From: Saprospirales bacterium
Lineage (GTDB): Bacteria; Bacteroidota; Bacteroidia; Chitinophagales; Saprospiraceae
DNA: 64,000 nt
Assembly: GCA_002698985.1 (NCBI GenBank)
Contig: PAAY01000013.1
Span: 1-64,000, forward strand
Direction: 5' to 3'
Made by a program: the position numbers and the translations under genes. Position 1 is the stretch's first letter; each line of letters begins with the position of its first letter. Shown piece after piece: positions 56,661-64,000 of this stretch. The notes under the pieces are model-generated. The model was not told the DNA's origin and made no database searches. It worked only from the letters and a program-made list of their open reading frames with translations.

Positions 56661-59063
56661 TCACTTCATGGCAATCTTCAGCAGTCGTCCGAGCTCTTCA
56701 AAACTCGACTGCCATTCTTTGTTTATGTAAACCCAGTCGCCTCTGCGGTAACCTTCGGTAAGTTGGTAGTACAGGTTTTGTGTTTTCCACAATTCAGGGT
56801 GTACGTCCAATACATCAAGTGCTTCAATGATCTGGATAATCGAGTTCAGGTGTTTCAGGCCCGCCTCATTCGCACCCACTTTCTGAATTTCAGCAAAGAT
56901 CCGCTCACCGGCGGCCAGGCTTAGGGCCTCTTCGTTGGTCAGGCTGAGGTTCCAGCGTTCAAACTCATCGGCCAGCCGGATCAGGGTTTTCACTTTCAGG
57001 TTGCCGTTCCGGAAAAACTCATACAGGTCCCTGTTGATGATGTACTGGGCGATGCTCTTCCAGCCTTCCGGAATGGGGATGTTGCTGTTTTTCATGCCCA
57101 CCATCAGCTGGTAGTTGTCTTCGAAATAATCCCTGATGGCGGTTTCCACAGGAGGAAGGTTGCGGGCCATGATCAGGTTCAGGAATTTGCGCTTCTCGTC
57201 CTTGAACAGGTGCCGGAAAGAGAACAGCTCTGTTCCGAAACCATGGATCATTTCGATGGTGTCGCCCAGGCTGGAGCTTTTGAAAGCCTCTTCCATCTGC
57301 CGCTGTTTCTGCATGAATTCTTCCAGCGGCATGTTGATACCCACCGATCCGAAAATGTTCTGTTGCCCCAGGTAGAGCACCACGAAGCTGAACTTTTTAA
57401 CCGACCAGGTGATGTCGGAAACCAAAGAGGTTCTGCCAAATGCCAGCCTTTGAAAGCCGGCTTGCTTTCTGTCAAAAAAGTCGTTTTGCACTTCAAAATG
57501 CAGAAACTCGTCCTCCTTTTCATAGTCTTCAAAAACACAGGAGGCGGCATAGTGCATGCCTACCCTGGTGAGGTTCATTTCCGACGGCAAAACATTGATC
57601 CTGAAGCTTTCCGCTCCGTTTTTGTAAACATTGCTCGGTGCCAGCTCCAGCCTTTTTTCCAGCTCAGGGCTGAGGTCCTGGCCGGTTTCGGCAGCGGCAT
57701 GACGGATGGCACGCAGGGCGTACTGCAAAACCTGGTTGGTCTCGATGCCGGAGATCTCGGCAAAGAACCAGGCACAGGAGGTGTACATCAACATGCAGTG
57801 GCGTTGCATTTCCAGCATGCGCAGCACCGTGGTGGTCTCTTCGGCTGACAGCTCCTTCACTGCATGCCTTTTCAGGAACTGCTTCACGTTGGCTTTCTCG
57901 CGGTTCAGGATTACCTGAATGTAGTCATTGCGGGCAGCCCAGATGTCTTTCAGCAGCACGCCGGCTTTGTCTTCGAAAACCTTGCGCAGTTCATCCCTGA
58001 GCCAGTCGAGGGCGTCGCGCAGGGGGCCACGCCATTCCTGTGTCCATCCTGGTTGGCCGCCGTCAGAACAGCCGCAGTTGGAACGCCAGCGCTCAACTCC
58101 GTGCACGCAACTCCATGAGGAGGGCTCGTGGATCTGCACTTCGTATTCCGGTGGGAAGCGTTCGAGGTACAGGCCGTAGTTGATGATCTCGGCTTCCTTA
58201 CCCTCGTCAATGAAATCGAGGCAATGGGCCAGGGCCATTTCGCCGAAGCGGTGGTGGTGGCCGTAGCTTTCGCCATCGGTGGCGATGTGTGAAAGTTGAG
58301 GGGAGTCATCATTGTCGAAGACACTCAACATGCGGCCGGCAAAGTACTCGCCCTTGTTGAGCAGACCTTCGAAAGCCACGGCTTTGGCGTTGCCACCGTC
58401 GTAAAAAAACAGGTCGATGTATTTACCCGAAGGGAGAAAACAGCGGTAAGGCCTGCGGGGGTCTATGTTCTCATCGAGGGGTATCCATTCCTCATCCCCG
58501 ATTTTGCGGAAGGCTTTGGCCTGCCGGGGCGCCAACACGGTGAATTTGATGCCGTGTTTTGCCAGCGCCTCCAGGGTGGGCAGGTCGGCAGCGGTTTCGG
58601 GCAGCCACATGCCTTCCGGTGCCCTGCCAAAGCGGTGCCTGAAATCGGCAATGCCCCACAGCACCTGGGTTTCTTTGTCGAGCTCATCGGCCAGGGGCAG
58701 TATCATGTGGTTGTAGCCCTGCGCCATCGCATTGCCGTGGCCGCCGAACTCCAGCACACTATCGGCATCGGCATTCAGGATGGACTGATAGGTGCCGGGG
58801 TCTTCCTTCTCCAGCCAGTCGAGCAGGGTAGGGCCAAAGTTGAAACTGATGCGGGCGTAGTTGTTGACGATTTTCCGGATCTCTTTCGCTTCGTTCAAAA
58901 TGCGGGCAGCCGCGTTGGGGGCATAGCATTCGAAGTTTATCCGCTCGTTCCAGTCGTGAAAGGGGGCTGCGCTTTCCTGCAGCTCTATCACCTCCAGCCA
59001 GGCGTTTTCCCGGGGTGGCTGGTAGAAGTGACCGTGTATGCAGACGAATTTGTTGGAAGCCAT
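56661..59063 (-). CDS. GH57/DUF3536 family glycoside hydrolase-like protein
   Basis: 800-aa protein. The N-terminal ~330 residues form a GH57-type barrel: FVCIHGHFYQPPRENAWLE (residues 5-23), FGGHGNAMAQGYNHMILPLA, RFGRAPEGMWLPETAADLPTLEALAKHGIKFTVLAPRQA, IATDGESYGHHHRFGEMALAHCLDFI. The conserved Glu in MWLPETA and Asp in ATDGESYGHHH are plausible catalytic residues. The rest is the DUF3536 helical and beta part. Relatives are taken to be amylase or branching-enzyme-like; the substrate is unknown. No signal peptide, so it is probably cytoplasmic glycogen-related. Convergent with prfA. Confidence 0.88.
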   Translation of the reverse strand: MASNKFVCIHGHFYQPPRENAWLEVIELQESAAPFHDWNERINFECYAPNAAARILNEAKEIRKIVNNYARISFNFGPTLLDWLEKEDPGTYQSILNADADSVLEFGGHGNAMAQGYNHMILPLADELDKETQVLWGIADFRHRFGRAPEGMWLPETAADLPTLEALAKHGIKFTVLAPRQAKAFRKIGDEEWIPLDENIDPRRPYRCFLPSGKYIDLFFYDGGNAKAVAFEGLLNKGEYFAGRMLSVFDNDDSPQLSHIATDGESYGHHHRFGEMALAHCLDFIDEGKEAEIINYGLYLERFPPEYEVQIHEPSSWSCVHGVERWRSNCGCSDGGQPGWTQEWRGPLRDALDWLRDELRKVFEDKAGVLLKDIWAARNDYIQVILNREKANVKQFLKRHAVKELSAEETTTVLRMLEMQRHCMLMYTSCAWFFAEISGIETNQVLQYALRAIRHAAAETGQDLSPELEKRLELAPSNVYKNGAESFRINVLPSEMNLTRVGMHYAASCVFEDYEKEDEFLHFEVQNDFFDRKQAGFQRLAFGRTSLVSDITWSVKKFSFVVLYLGQQNIFGSVGINMPLEEFMQKQRQMEEAFKSSSLGDTIEMIHGFGTELFSFRHLFKDEKRKFLNLIMARNLPPVETAIRDYFEDNYQLMVGMKNSNIPIPEGWKSIAQYIINRDLYEFFRNGNLKVKTLIRLADEFERWNLSLTNEEALSLAAGERIFAEIQKVGANEAGLKHLNSIIQIIEALDVLDVHPELWKTQNLYYQLTEGYRRGDWVYINKEWQSSFEELGRLLKIAMK

Positions 59064-59373
59064 TGTTTGTGCTTTTTGCTCAGGCGAAGGCCAAATTCAA
59101 CATTTTGCCGCAGGTGAAGTAACAGACTTGTCCAAATTAATGCAATTATGGTTGGCAAGGGGTTCGGAAAATGCTCTAGCCCGGTTTTGCATCCATGGTC
59201 ATAAACCGGCCGTTGACAAAACAATAGCGGCCATTTGTCGAAGCGGGCAACTCCACGGCGCTTCAGGCAGTCATTGTTCCTATCTTTGCCAACTTTCGTT
59301 AAGAAGATTATTTGTCAATCTCATCGCCGACTGCAAGGCGTCCTTTACTATCAAACCACTCAACCTCGACTGC
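59064..59373. other. Divergent intergenic region
   Basis: 310 bp between the GH57-type gene and the M1 aminopeptidase. TATCTTTG at 59281-59288 is an exact TAnnTTTG -7 element on the plus strand and would give an ~80-nt leader. The upstream in-frame sequence to 59038 has no signal peptide or conserved residues and is considered non-coding. Confidence 0.5.
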
Positions 59374-62010
59374 ATGAACAAGTTGTTTTTTTTCGCTGTC
59401 GCAATACTGCTTCTGGGCAGTTGCGCCCCAAAAGAATATTCCGCCATCATCCTGCCGGAACCGGAACACCGGAACCTCGACACCCTGGTGGTCACCGCTC
59501 CCAAGCCCGACCCCGACACCATTCCGGAAATTGCCGAAGAAGATTACACACTGCCGGTTTACAACCCCAGTGCCCGCCGGGAAAACGACCTGCTACACAC
59601 CAAACTGGAACTCAGCTTCGACTGGGAAAAGGAGGAGGTCCTCGGCAAGGCCACCCTTACCCTGAAACCTTACTTCTATGCCACCGACAAGGTGGTGCTG
59701 GATGCCAAAGGCTTCGAATTTCACGAAGTAAAACTGGTGGATAACGGTAAAGACCTGAAATACGATTACGACGGCAGTCAGATCACCATCCACCTGGACC
59801 GCAGCTACGACCGCGATGAGAAATACAAGCTGTTCATTGACTACACCGCCCGCCCTTCCGAAACAGGAGGCAGCGCCGCCATCACTTCCGACAAAGGGCT
59901 GTTTTTCATCAACCCACGCGGTGAAGACCCCGGCAAGCCCCGCCAGATATGGACCCAGGGCGAAACCGAAAACAACTCCCGCTGGTTCCCCACCATCGAC
60001 AAGCCCAACGAGCGCTGCACCCAGGAAATGTACCTCACCGTTGACGACAACTTTGTGACCCTGTCAAACGGCCGCCTCATTTCTTCGAAGAAAAACCCCG
60101 ACGGCACCCGCACCGATTATTGGCACATGGACCTGCCGCATGCCCCTTACCTTTTCATGGTGGCCATTGGGGAATTTTCGGTGGTGCACGACGAGTGGAA
60201 AGGCAAACCTGTGGATTATTACGTGGAGCCGGAGTATGAGCCGTATGCTCGCAGAATCTTCCCTTACACACCGGAGATGCTGACCTTCTTCTCCGATATT
60301 CTCAACTACGAATACCCCTGGCAGAAATATTCCCAGGTGGTGGTGAGGGACTATGTGTCAGGTGCCATGGAGAACACTACGGCCGTTATTTTCGGAGAGT
60401 TCATGCAGGGTACTGACAGGGAACTCGTGGATGAGCTGACCAATGAAAAGATTGTGGCGCACGAAATGTTCCACCACTGGTTCGGCGACCTGGTGACCTG
60501 CGAGAGCTGGGCCAACCTCACCCTCAACGAGGGCTTTGCCAACTACAGCGAATACCTCTGGCTGGAGCACAAATACGGCAAGGACGAAGCAGATTTTCAC
60601 CGCATTCAGGAACTGCAGGGTTACCTCCAATCGGCAGAGCAGGGCATCCACCCGCTGATGCATTTTACTTATGACGACAAAGAGGACATGTTCGACGCAC
60701 ACAGCTACAACAAAGGTGGACTGGTATTGCACATGCTACGCAATTACGTCGGCGATGAGGCTTTCTTTGCTTCGCTGAACAAGTACCTCGTTGACAATGA
60801 GTTCTCTGATGTGGAAGGCCACGAACTGCGCCTGGCTTTTGAGGACGTGACCGGCGAAGACCTCAACTGGTTTTTCAACCAGTGGTTCTACGAGGAAGGC
60901 CATCCTGAGCTGAAAGTGGATTACGATTACGACGACGAAACCGGCGAGGTCATCGTGGAGGTGGCACAGACACAGAACGCCGAGGAGATGCCGCCCATCT
61001 TCATCCTGCCGGTGGACGTAGATGTTTACGTCAACGGCGAGGTGCAACGCCACCGCATCCTGATCAACCAGCGCAAACAGGAATTCCGTTTGCCGGCTCC
61101 AGCCGATCCCGAACTCATCGTTTTCGATGGCGACGGCATGTTGCTGGCCAAAATTGACGAATCCAAAAGCGAGGAGGAATACATCAGTCAACTGAAGCTG
61201 GCACCCAACATCCTCCACCGCCTCAAAGCCATGCAGGAACTTCGGGAGAGCGATAGCCCGGAAGTTCAGGCCCTCTTCAAGCAAACCCTGAGCGATGACT
61301 TCTGGCTGCTGCGCCTCTTCGCCACCAACCTGGTGGAGCTTGACGATGAAACGGAACCCCAACTGCTGAAAATGGCCACCGACGATCCCCACTCCGCCGT
61401 GCGGGAAACCGTGCTGGGCAAGCTCGCCGAAAGCGGCGACTCCACCTACGTGGATGTAATCAAGTCCGCCATCAACAACGACCCCGCCCTGAGCGTGGTG
61501 TCGGCAGCGCTGAAAGCCCTGCTGGAACTCGACAAGGAGGAGGCACTCTCCGTTGCCGAAAAGCTGGAATCTGAGAAAAGCGAGAGCATCATCCTGGCCC
61601 TGGCCGGCTTGTACGCCGATGCAGGCCGCACCGACAAGCTGCCGTTTTTCGAAGAAAACCTCAACAAGGTGGGCGGTTTCAGCCAGTTTGGCTTCATCGA
61701 AGACTACACCAACCTTGCCGCTCAGGCCAGTCCTGAACAAATGATCGAAGTGGCCTCGCAACTGAAAGACATCGCCATGAACGATGGCAAGCTGTTCTGG
61801 ATGCGCTACGTTGCGACGAAGAGCATCAACGACCTGCACGCCGCCCTGGCCGAGCAAAAAGAAGCCGCTGCCACAGAGGAGGAAAAAATGAAAATCGCCA
61901 CCGCCGATGAGCAACTCATCTCGATCATCGAAGTGGTGAAAGCCTGGGAGAAAGACGAGCGTGTGCAACGCATGTATGCCGGTTTCCCCGATCCACCCCT
62001 GAAGCCCTAA
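59374..62010 (+). CDS. M1 family aminopeptidase, lipoprotein
   Basis: 878-aa gluzincin aminopeptidase from the ATG at 59374, which gives a lipoprotein signal (MNKLFFFAVAILLLGSCAPK, Cys17). The exopeptidase motif GAMEN is at 330-334 and the zinc site HEMFH at 363-367 with the third ligand Glu386 in NEGFANY, giving HExxH-x18-E. The beta-sandwich domain precedes it (about 65-240) and the C-terminal ~280 residues are helical repeats resembling HEAT/ARM (e.g. LFKQTLSDDFWLLRLFATNLVEL). It trims N-terminal residues from peptides, presumably at the outer or inner membrane surface. Single gene with its own terminator. Confidence 0.95.
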   Translation: MNKLFFFAVAILLLGSCAPKEYSAIILPEPEHRNLDTLVVTAPKPDPDTIPEIAEEDYTLPVYNPSARRENDLLHTKLELSFDWEKEEVLGKATLTLKPYFYATDKVVLDAKGFEFHEVKLVDNGKDLKYDYDGSQITIHLDRSYDRDEKYKLFIDYTARPSETGGSAAITSDKGLFFINPRGEDPGKPRQIWTQGETENNSRWFPTIDKPNERCTQEMYLTVDDNFVTLSNGRLISSKKNPDGTRTDYWHMDLPHAPYLFMVAIGEFSVVHDEWKGKPVDYYVEPEYEPYARRIFPYTPEMLTFFSDILNYEYPWQKYSQVVVRDYVSGAMENTTAVIFGEFMQGTDRELVDELTNEKIVAHEMFHHWFGDLVTCESWANLTLNEGFANYSEYLWLEHKYGKDEADFHRIQELQGYLQSAEQGIHPLMHFTYDDKEDMFDAHSYNKGGLVLHMLRNYVGDEAFFASLNKYLVDNEFSDVEGHELRLAFEDVTGEDLNWFFNQWFYEEGHPELKVDYDYDDETGEVIVEVAQTQNAEEMPPIFILPVDVDVYVNGEVQRHRILINQRKQEFRLPAPADPELIVFDGDGMLLAKIDESKSEEEYISQLKLAPNILHRLKAMQELRESDSPEVQALFKQTLSDDFWLLRLFATNLVELDDETEPQLLKMATDDPHSAVRETVLGKLAESGDSTYVDVIKSAINNDPALSVVSAALKALLELDKEEALSVAEKLESEKSESIILALAGLYADAGRTDKLPFFEENLNKVGGFSQFGFIEDYTNLAAQASPEQMIEVASQLKDIAMNDGKLFWMRYVATKSINDLHAALAEQKEAAATEEEKMKIATADEQLISIIEVVKAWEKDERVQRMYAGFPDPPLKP

Positions 62011-62032
62011 AGAAAGCAGCCAGAACCAGAAA

Positions 62033-62069
62033 GAAAAAAGGTTGTTGTCAAGCACAGCAACCTTTTTTC
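62033..62069 (+). terminator. Terminator after the M1 aminopeptidase gene
   Basis: GAAAAAAGGTTGTTG (62033-62047) pairs with CAGCAACCTTTTTTC (62055-62069), 15 bp with one wobble and a 7-nt loop; the 3' arm ends in six T. Confidence 0.85.
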
Positions 62070-62073
62070 TTTT

Positions 62074-62099
62074 GGAGTAGGGAGTAGGGAGTAGGGAGG
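62074..62099. repeat. GGAGTAG microsatellite
   Basis: Seven-base ggagtag unit repeated about three and a half times, the complement of the CTACTCC units in the array at 28971. Lies between the M1 terminator and the P450 gene and is followed by aaaaccctcaaaaacc-type direct repeats (62112-62150). Confidence 0.8.
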
Positions 62100-62191
62100 C
62101 AACCACCTGCTCAAAAACCCAAAAAACCTCAAAAACCCTCAAAAACCTGCTGGCGCCGGTCTCCGGACCGGTGCCTGTAAAAACCCTCACC

Positions 62192-63541
62192 ATGGTTTCT
62201 GAGCTTCCGGTTTTCAAAGGCAAAAATCCGCTCATCCCCGGGACAGAGTTTCTGATGGACCCTTTCCGGTTCACCACCGGAAAGGGCATGTCGCTGGGCA
62301 GTTTTTACCGCATTCCCTTTTTCTTCAGAAAAATTTTCGTCACAACGGACCTCGAGGCCATTGCCCATGTTTTGCAGCGCAACCAGAAAAACTACCGGAA
62401 GAGCTTTGCTTATCGAAACCTCCGCCTCGCCCTCGGCAATGGGCTGGTGACCAACGAGGGGGAGTCCTGGTTTCAGCAGCGCAGGCTGATACAGCCGGGC
62501 TTTCACAAAGCAAAGCTGGAAGGGCTTTTCGTCGCAATGGGCGAAGTGGCAGAGCGCTACTTTGCGGATTTGCGCCGGCGAACGGAAAAGCCTACCGTGC
62601 TGGACCTCTCCGTGGAGATGATGAAAGTGACGGCCGACATCGTGCTCAAGACCCTTTTCAGCACCGACAACAAAGCCGACATCGCCGAGATGTACCGCAT
62701 CATGGTGGATGCACAGGACTACCTCGTCGATCGCACCACCAAGCCCTACTTCGTTCCTTTTTACTACGTCAATGGCCGCCACCGGCATTTCCGAAAGGAC
62801 ATGGACTGGTTCGACAGGCAGCTCTACGCCCTGGTGGATGAGCGGCGGGCCATGACCAACCGTCCCAACGACCTGCTGACCATGCTGCTGGAAGCCCGTG
62901 ACGCCGACACCGGCGAAGCCATGTCCGACCAGCAACTTCGCGACGAGGCCATCACCCTCTTTGCCGCCGGGCACGAGACCTCTTCCAACGGCCTCAGCTG
63001 GATACTTTACCTGCTGTCGCAACATCCTGAAGTGCTTCGGTCGCTCCGCAATGAAGTGGACGAAGTGCTGGGTGACCGAACCCCCACCTTTAACGACCTG
63101 CCCGGGCTGAGCTACCCCATGCAGGTCATCAAAGAAGGCATGCGGCTGTATCCACCGGCCTTCGCCATCGGCAGGGAACCCATCGAAGACGATGTGATCC
63201 TGGGCCACCGGGTGCCGGCCGGCTCGGTGGTGTTCATCGCCATTGCCGCCGTGCACCGCAACCCGGACTGGTACGAAAGGCCCACCGACTTTTATCCGGA
63301 ACACTTTTTACCGGAAGCGGAAAAAGAAAGGCCCCGCCTGGCTTACATGCCTTTTGGCGCCGGCCCCCGCATGTGCATCGGCAACCACTTCGCCCTGATG
63401 GAAATGCAGCTCCTGCTGGCCATGATGGTCCGTCGCTTCAACTTCGAACTGCTGCCCGGCCACCCCATCAAACCCGAACCCCTCATCACCCTCAAACCCA
63501 GGTATGGGGTGAAGATGAGAGTGGGATGGAGGGAGTCTTGA
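62192..63541 (+). CDS. Cytochrome P450
   Basis: 449-aa P450 starting at the ATG at 62192 (a GTG seven codons upstream is in frame). I-helix oxygen-activation motif FAAGHETSSN near 258-267, ExxR motif in KEGMRLYPPAF near 310-320, and the heme-binding loop FGAGPRMCIGNH with the axial Cys395. It is soluble and lacks a fused reductase. Closest in type to CYP102-head/CYP4-like fatty-acid or xenobiotic monooxygenases; substrate and redox partner are not evident from context. Plus-strand gene flanked by a microsatellite upstream and an AT-rich gene downstream. Confidence 0.95.
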   Translation: MVSELPVFKGKNPLIPGTEFLMDPFRFTTGKGMSLGSFYRIPFFFRKIFVTTDLEAIAHVLQRNQKNYRKSFAYRNLRLALGNGLVTNEGESWFQQRRLIQPGFHKAKLEGLFVAMGEVAERYFADLRRRTEKPTVLDLSVEMMKVTADIVLKTLFSTDNKADIAEMYRIMVDAQDYLVDRTTKPYFVPFYYVNGRHRHFRKDMDWFDRQLYALVDERRAMTNRPNDLLTMLLEARDADTGEAMSDQQLRDEAITLFAAGHETSSNGLSWILYLLSQHPEVLRSLRNEVDEVLGDRTPTFNDLPGLSYPMQVIKEGMRLYPPAFAIGREPIEDDVILGHRVPAGSVVFIAIAAVHRNPDWYERPTDFYPEHFLPEAEKERPRLAYMPFGAGPRMCIGNHFALMEMQLLLAMMVRRFNFELLPGHPIKPEPLITLKPRYGVKMRVGWRES

Positions 63542-63629
63542 AAAGCGTAGTGCAGGGTGGAAACTTAAATCAATGGGAGATGGTTGGGTGGCCAATCCAT
63601 ATTACATTTAGTCACATTTTCCGACTCGA

Positions 63630-64000
63630 TTAGCTGGCGTTCTCTTTTTTTGAGAATACTATATTGTCCGATTCCAAATTGTTTTCCTCTAAATATTTTG
63701 ATATAAAATCAATTTTTCTGAGATTCCCGGATTTATCAATAATAAAGGAAGTGTATCCTAAAGAATTTAGGTTGTTCTCTGCTTTTTGGTGCTCTTCATT
63801 ACCTCGTTGATCCGATAAATATTCCATGACTATAAAAGGTGAATGTTCGGATAAATAATTCTTTAGTCCAACAATAACTTTATTTTCTGCTCCTTCTACA
63901 TCTATCTTGATAATCTTTGGATCTATTTTTTTGGTAGATAGAAAATCATCTAAAATGATGCTTTTTACAGTGATTTCTTTTGGCTTGTATTCAGAATACC
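63630..64000 (-). CDS. FkbM family methyltransferase, 3' part (cut by window edge)
   Basis: The frame stays open to the window end, so the N-terminus is missing; 123 codons are visible. The segment IDPKIIKIDVEGAENKVIVGLKNYL is the FkbM signature (KIDVEGAE), which contacts S-adenosylmethionine, and SIILDDFLSTKKI before it is also typical. FIVMEYLSDQRGNEEHQKAENNLNSLGY forms the C-terminal strand region. FkbM enzymes O-methylate sugars or polyketides and often lie in polysaccharide clusters. The sequence is strikingly AT-rich compared with the rest of the window, and codons end mostly in A or T, so recent horizontal acquisition is likely. Confidence 0.88.
   Translation of the reverse strand, partial: YSEYKPKEITVKSIILDDFLSTKKIDPKIIKIDVEGAENKVIVGLKNYLSEHSPFIVMEYLSDQRGNEEHQKAENNLNSLGYTSFIIDKSGNLRKIDFISKYLEENNLESDNIVFSKKENAS

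Noticed and set aside
59038-59373. N-terminal extension of the M1 aminopeptidase to 59038
   Set aside because: It would bury the lipoprotein signal in the middle of the protein and overlap the divergent gene's start and a -7 promoter element.
60736-62289. 517-aa open frame on the minus strand opposite the M1 aminopeptidase gene
   Set aside because: Antisense shadow of a well-supported gene with biased third positions; no signal, motif or family resemblance.
62129-63304. 391-aa minus-strand frame opposite the P450 gene
   Set aside because: The P450 heme loop and I-helix on the plus strand are unambiguous; the antisense frame shows no family features.

Overview
The window is chromosomal DNA from a member of the phylum Bacteroidota, most likely a Saprospiria/Lewinella-type marine or sludge bacterium. 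This rests on the gene families seen: a PorW/SprE-like lipoprotein of the type IX secretion system, two secreted proteins with C-terminal T9SS sorting domains (a reprolysin-like protease and a CotH/lamin-tail protein), a GG-type Bacteroidota leader peptide, BlaI/M56 regulation, fused E1 alpha/beta 2-oxoacid dehydrogenase, and promoters of the TTTG-N19/20-TAnnTTTG type instead of -35/-10 boxes. Shine-Dalgarno sequences are mostly absent, as expected for the phylum. The genus assignment is inference. No rRNA, tRNA, CRISPR array, complete insertion sequence or prophage was seen.

Layout. 0.3-3.8 kb: cell-wall genes on the minus strand (rodA, a beta-barrel protein, a LysM glucosaminidase). 4.1-5.4 kb: a PIN/NYN-like protein and frr. 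5.5-8.0 kb: a 3-keto-glycoside-type cluster (DUF1080 lipoprotein, Gfo/Idh/MocA oxidoreductase, RidA-like protein). 8.0-10.5 kb: small stress and housekeeping genes (hexapeptide protein, dodecin, msrB, msrA, DUF2007). 10.7-13.3 kb: a BlaI-type repressor and M56 sensor protease behind a promoter with three dyad operators. 13.4-19.6 kb: SPOR/peptidoglycan-binding, coiled-coil and secreted metalloprotease genes. 19.8-27.8 kb: MFS transporter, rfbA, an atypical receiver, fused E1, PorW-like lipoprotein. 28-35 kb: M23 peptidase, a ~100-bp tandem repeat array, a translationally coupled GT2/GT-C glycosyltransferase pair, class A PBP. 35-43 kb: FtsX-type permease, a TPR protein with two tiny lipoproteins, an orphan MNT nucleotidyltransferase, an ATGA-coupled operon (54-aa membrane peptide, rluA-type pseudouridine synthase, secreted protein) and two membrane proteins of unknown function. 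43-51 kb: CotH protein, RiPP-precursor-like peptide, unknown helical protein, nadB, VWA protein. 51-62 kb: lipoprotein, prs, two paralogous ArsR-type regulators, tsaB, prfA, GH57/DUF3536 protein, M1 aminopeptidase. 62-64 kb: cytochrome P450 and, at the edge, the 3' end of an AT-rich FkbM methyltransferase that may mark the start of an imported polysaccharide locus.

How it fits together. Most of the window is ordinary core genome: envelope growth (RodA, PBP1A, M23, glucosaminidase, SPOR protein), translation (frr, prfA, tsaB, pseudouridine synthase), nucleotide and NAD precursor synthesis (prs, nadB, rfbA) and protein secretion. The less ordinary content lies between genes: a three-copy palindromic MITE-like element with a compensatory base change in its inner stem, telomere-like CCCTAAA/CCCTACA repeats at gene 3' ends (twice supplying the stop codon), a GTGAC heptamer array, and a family of short CCCGAA..TTCGGG palindromes. 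The best candidates for undescribed biology are the leader-peptide-like gene at 45559, the TPR/two-lipoprotein operon at 37892-39264, the triple-operator BlaI promoter, and the mobile-looking palindromic elements.
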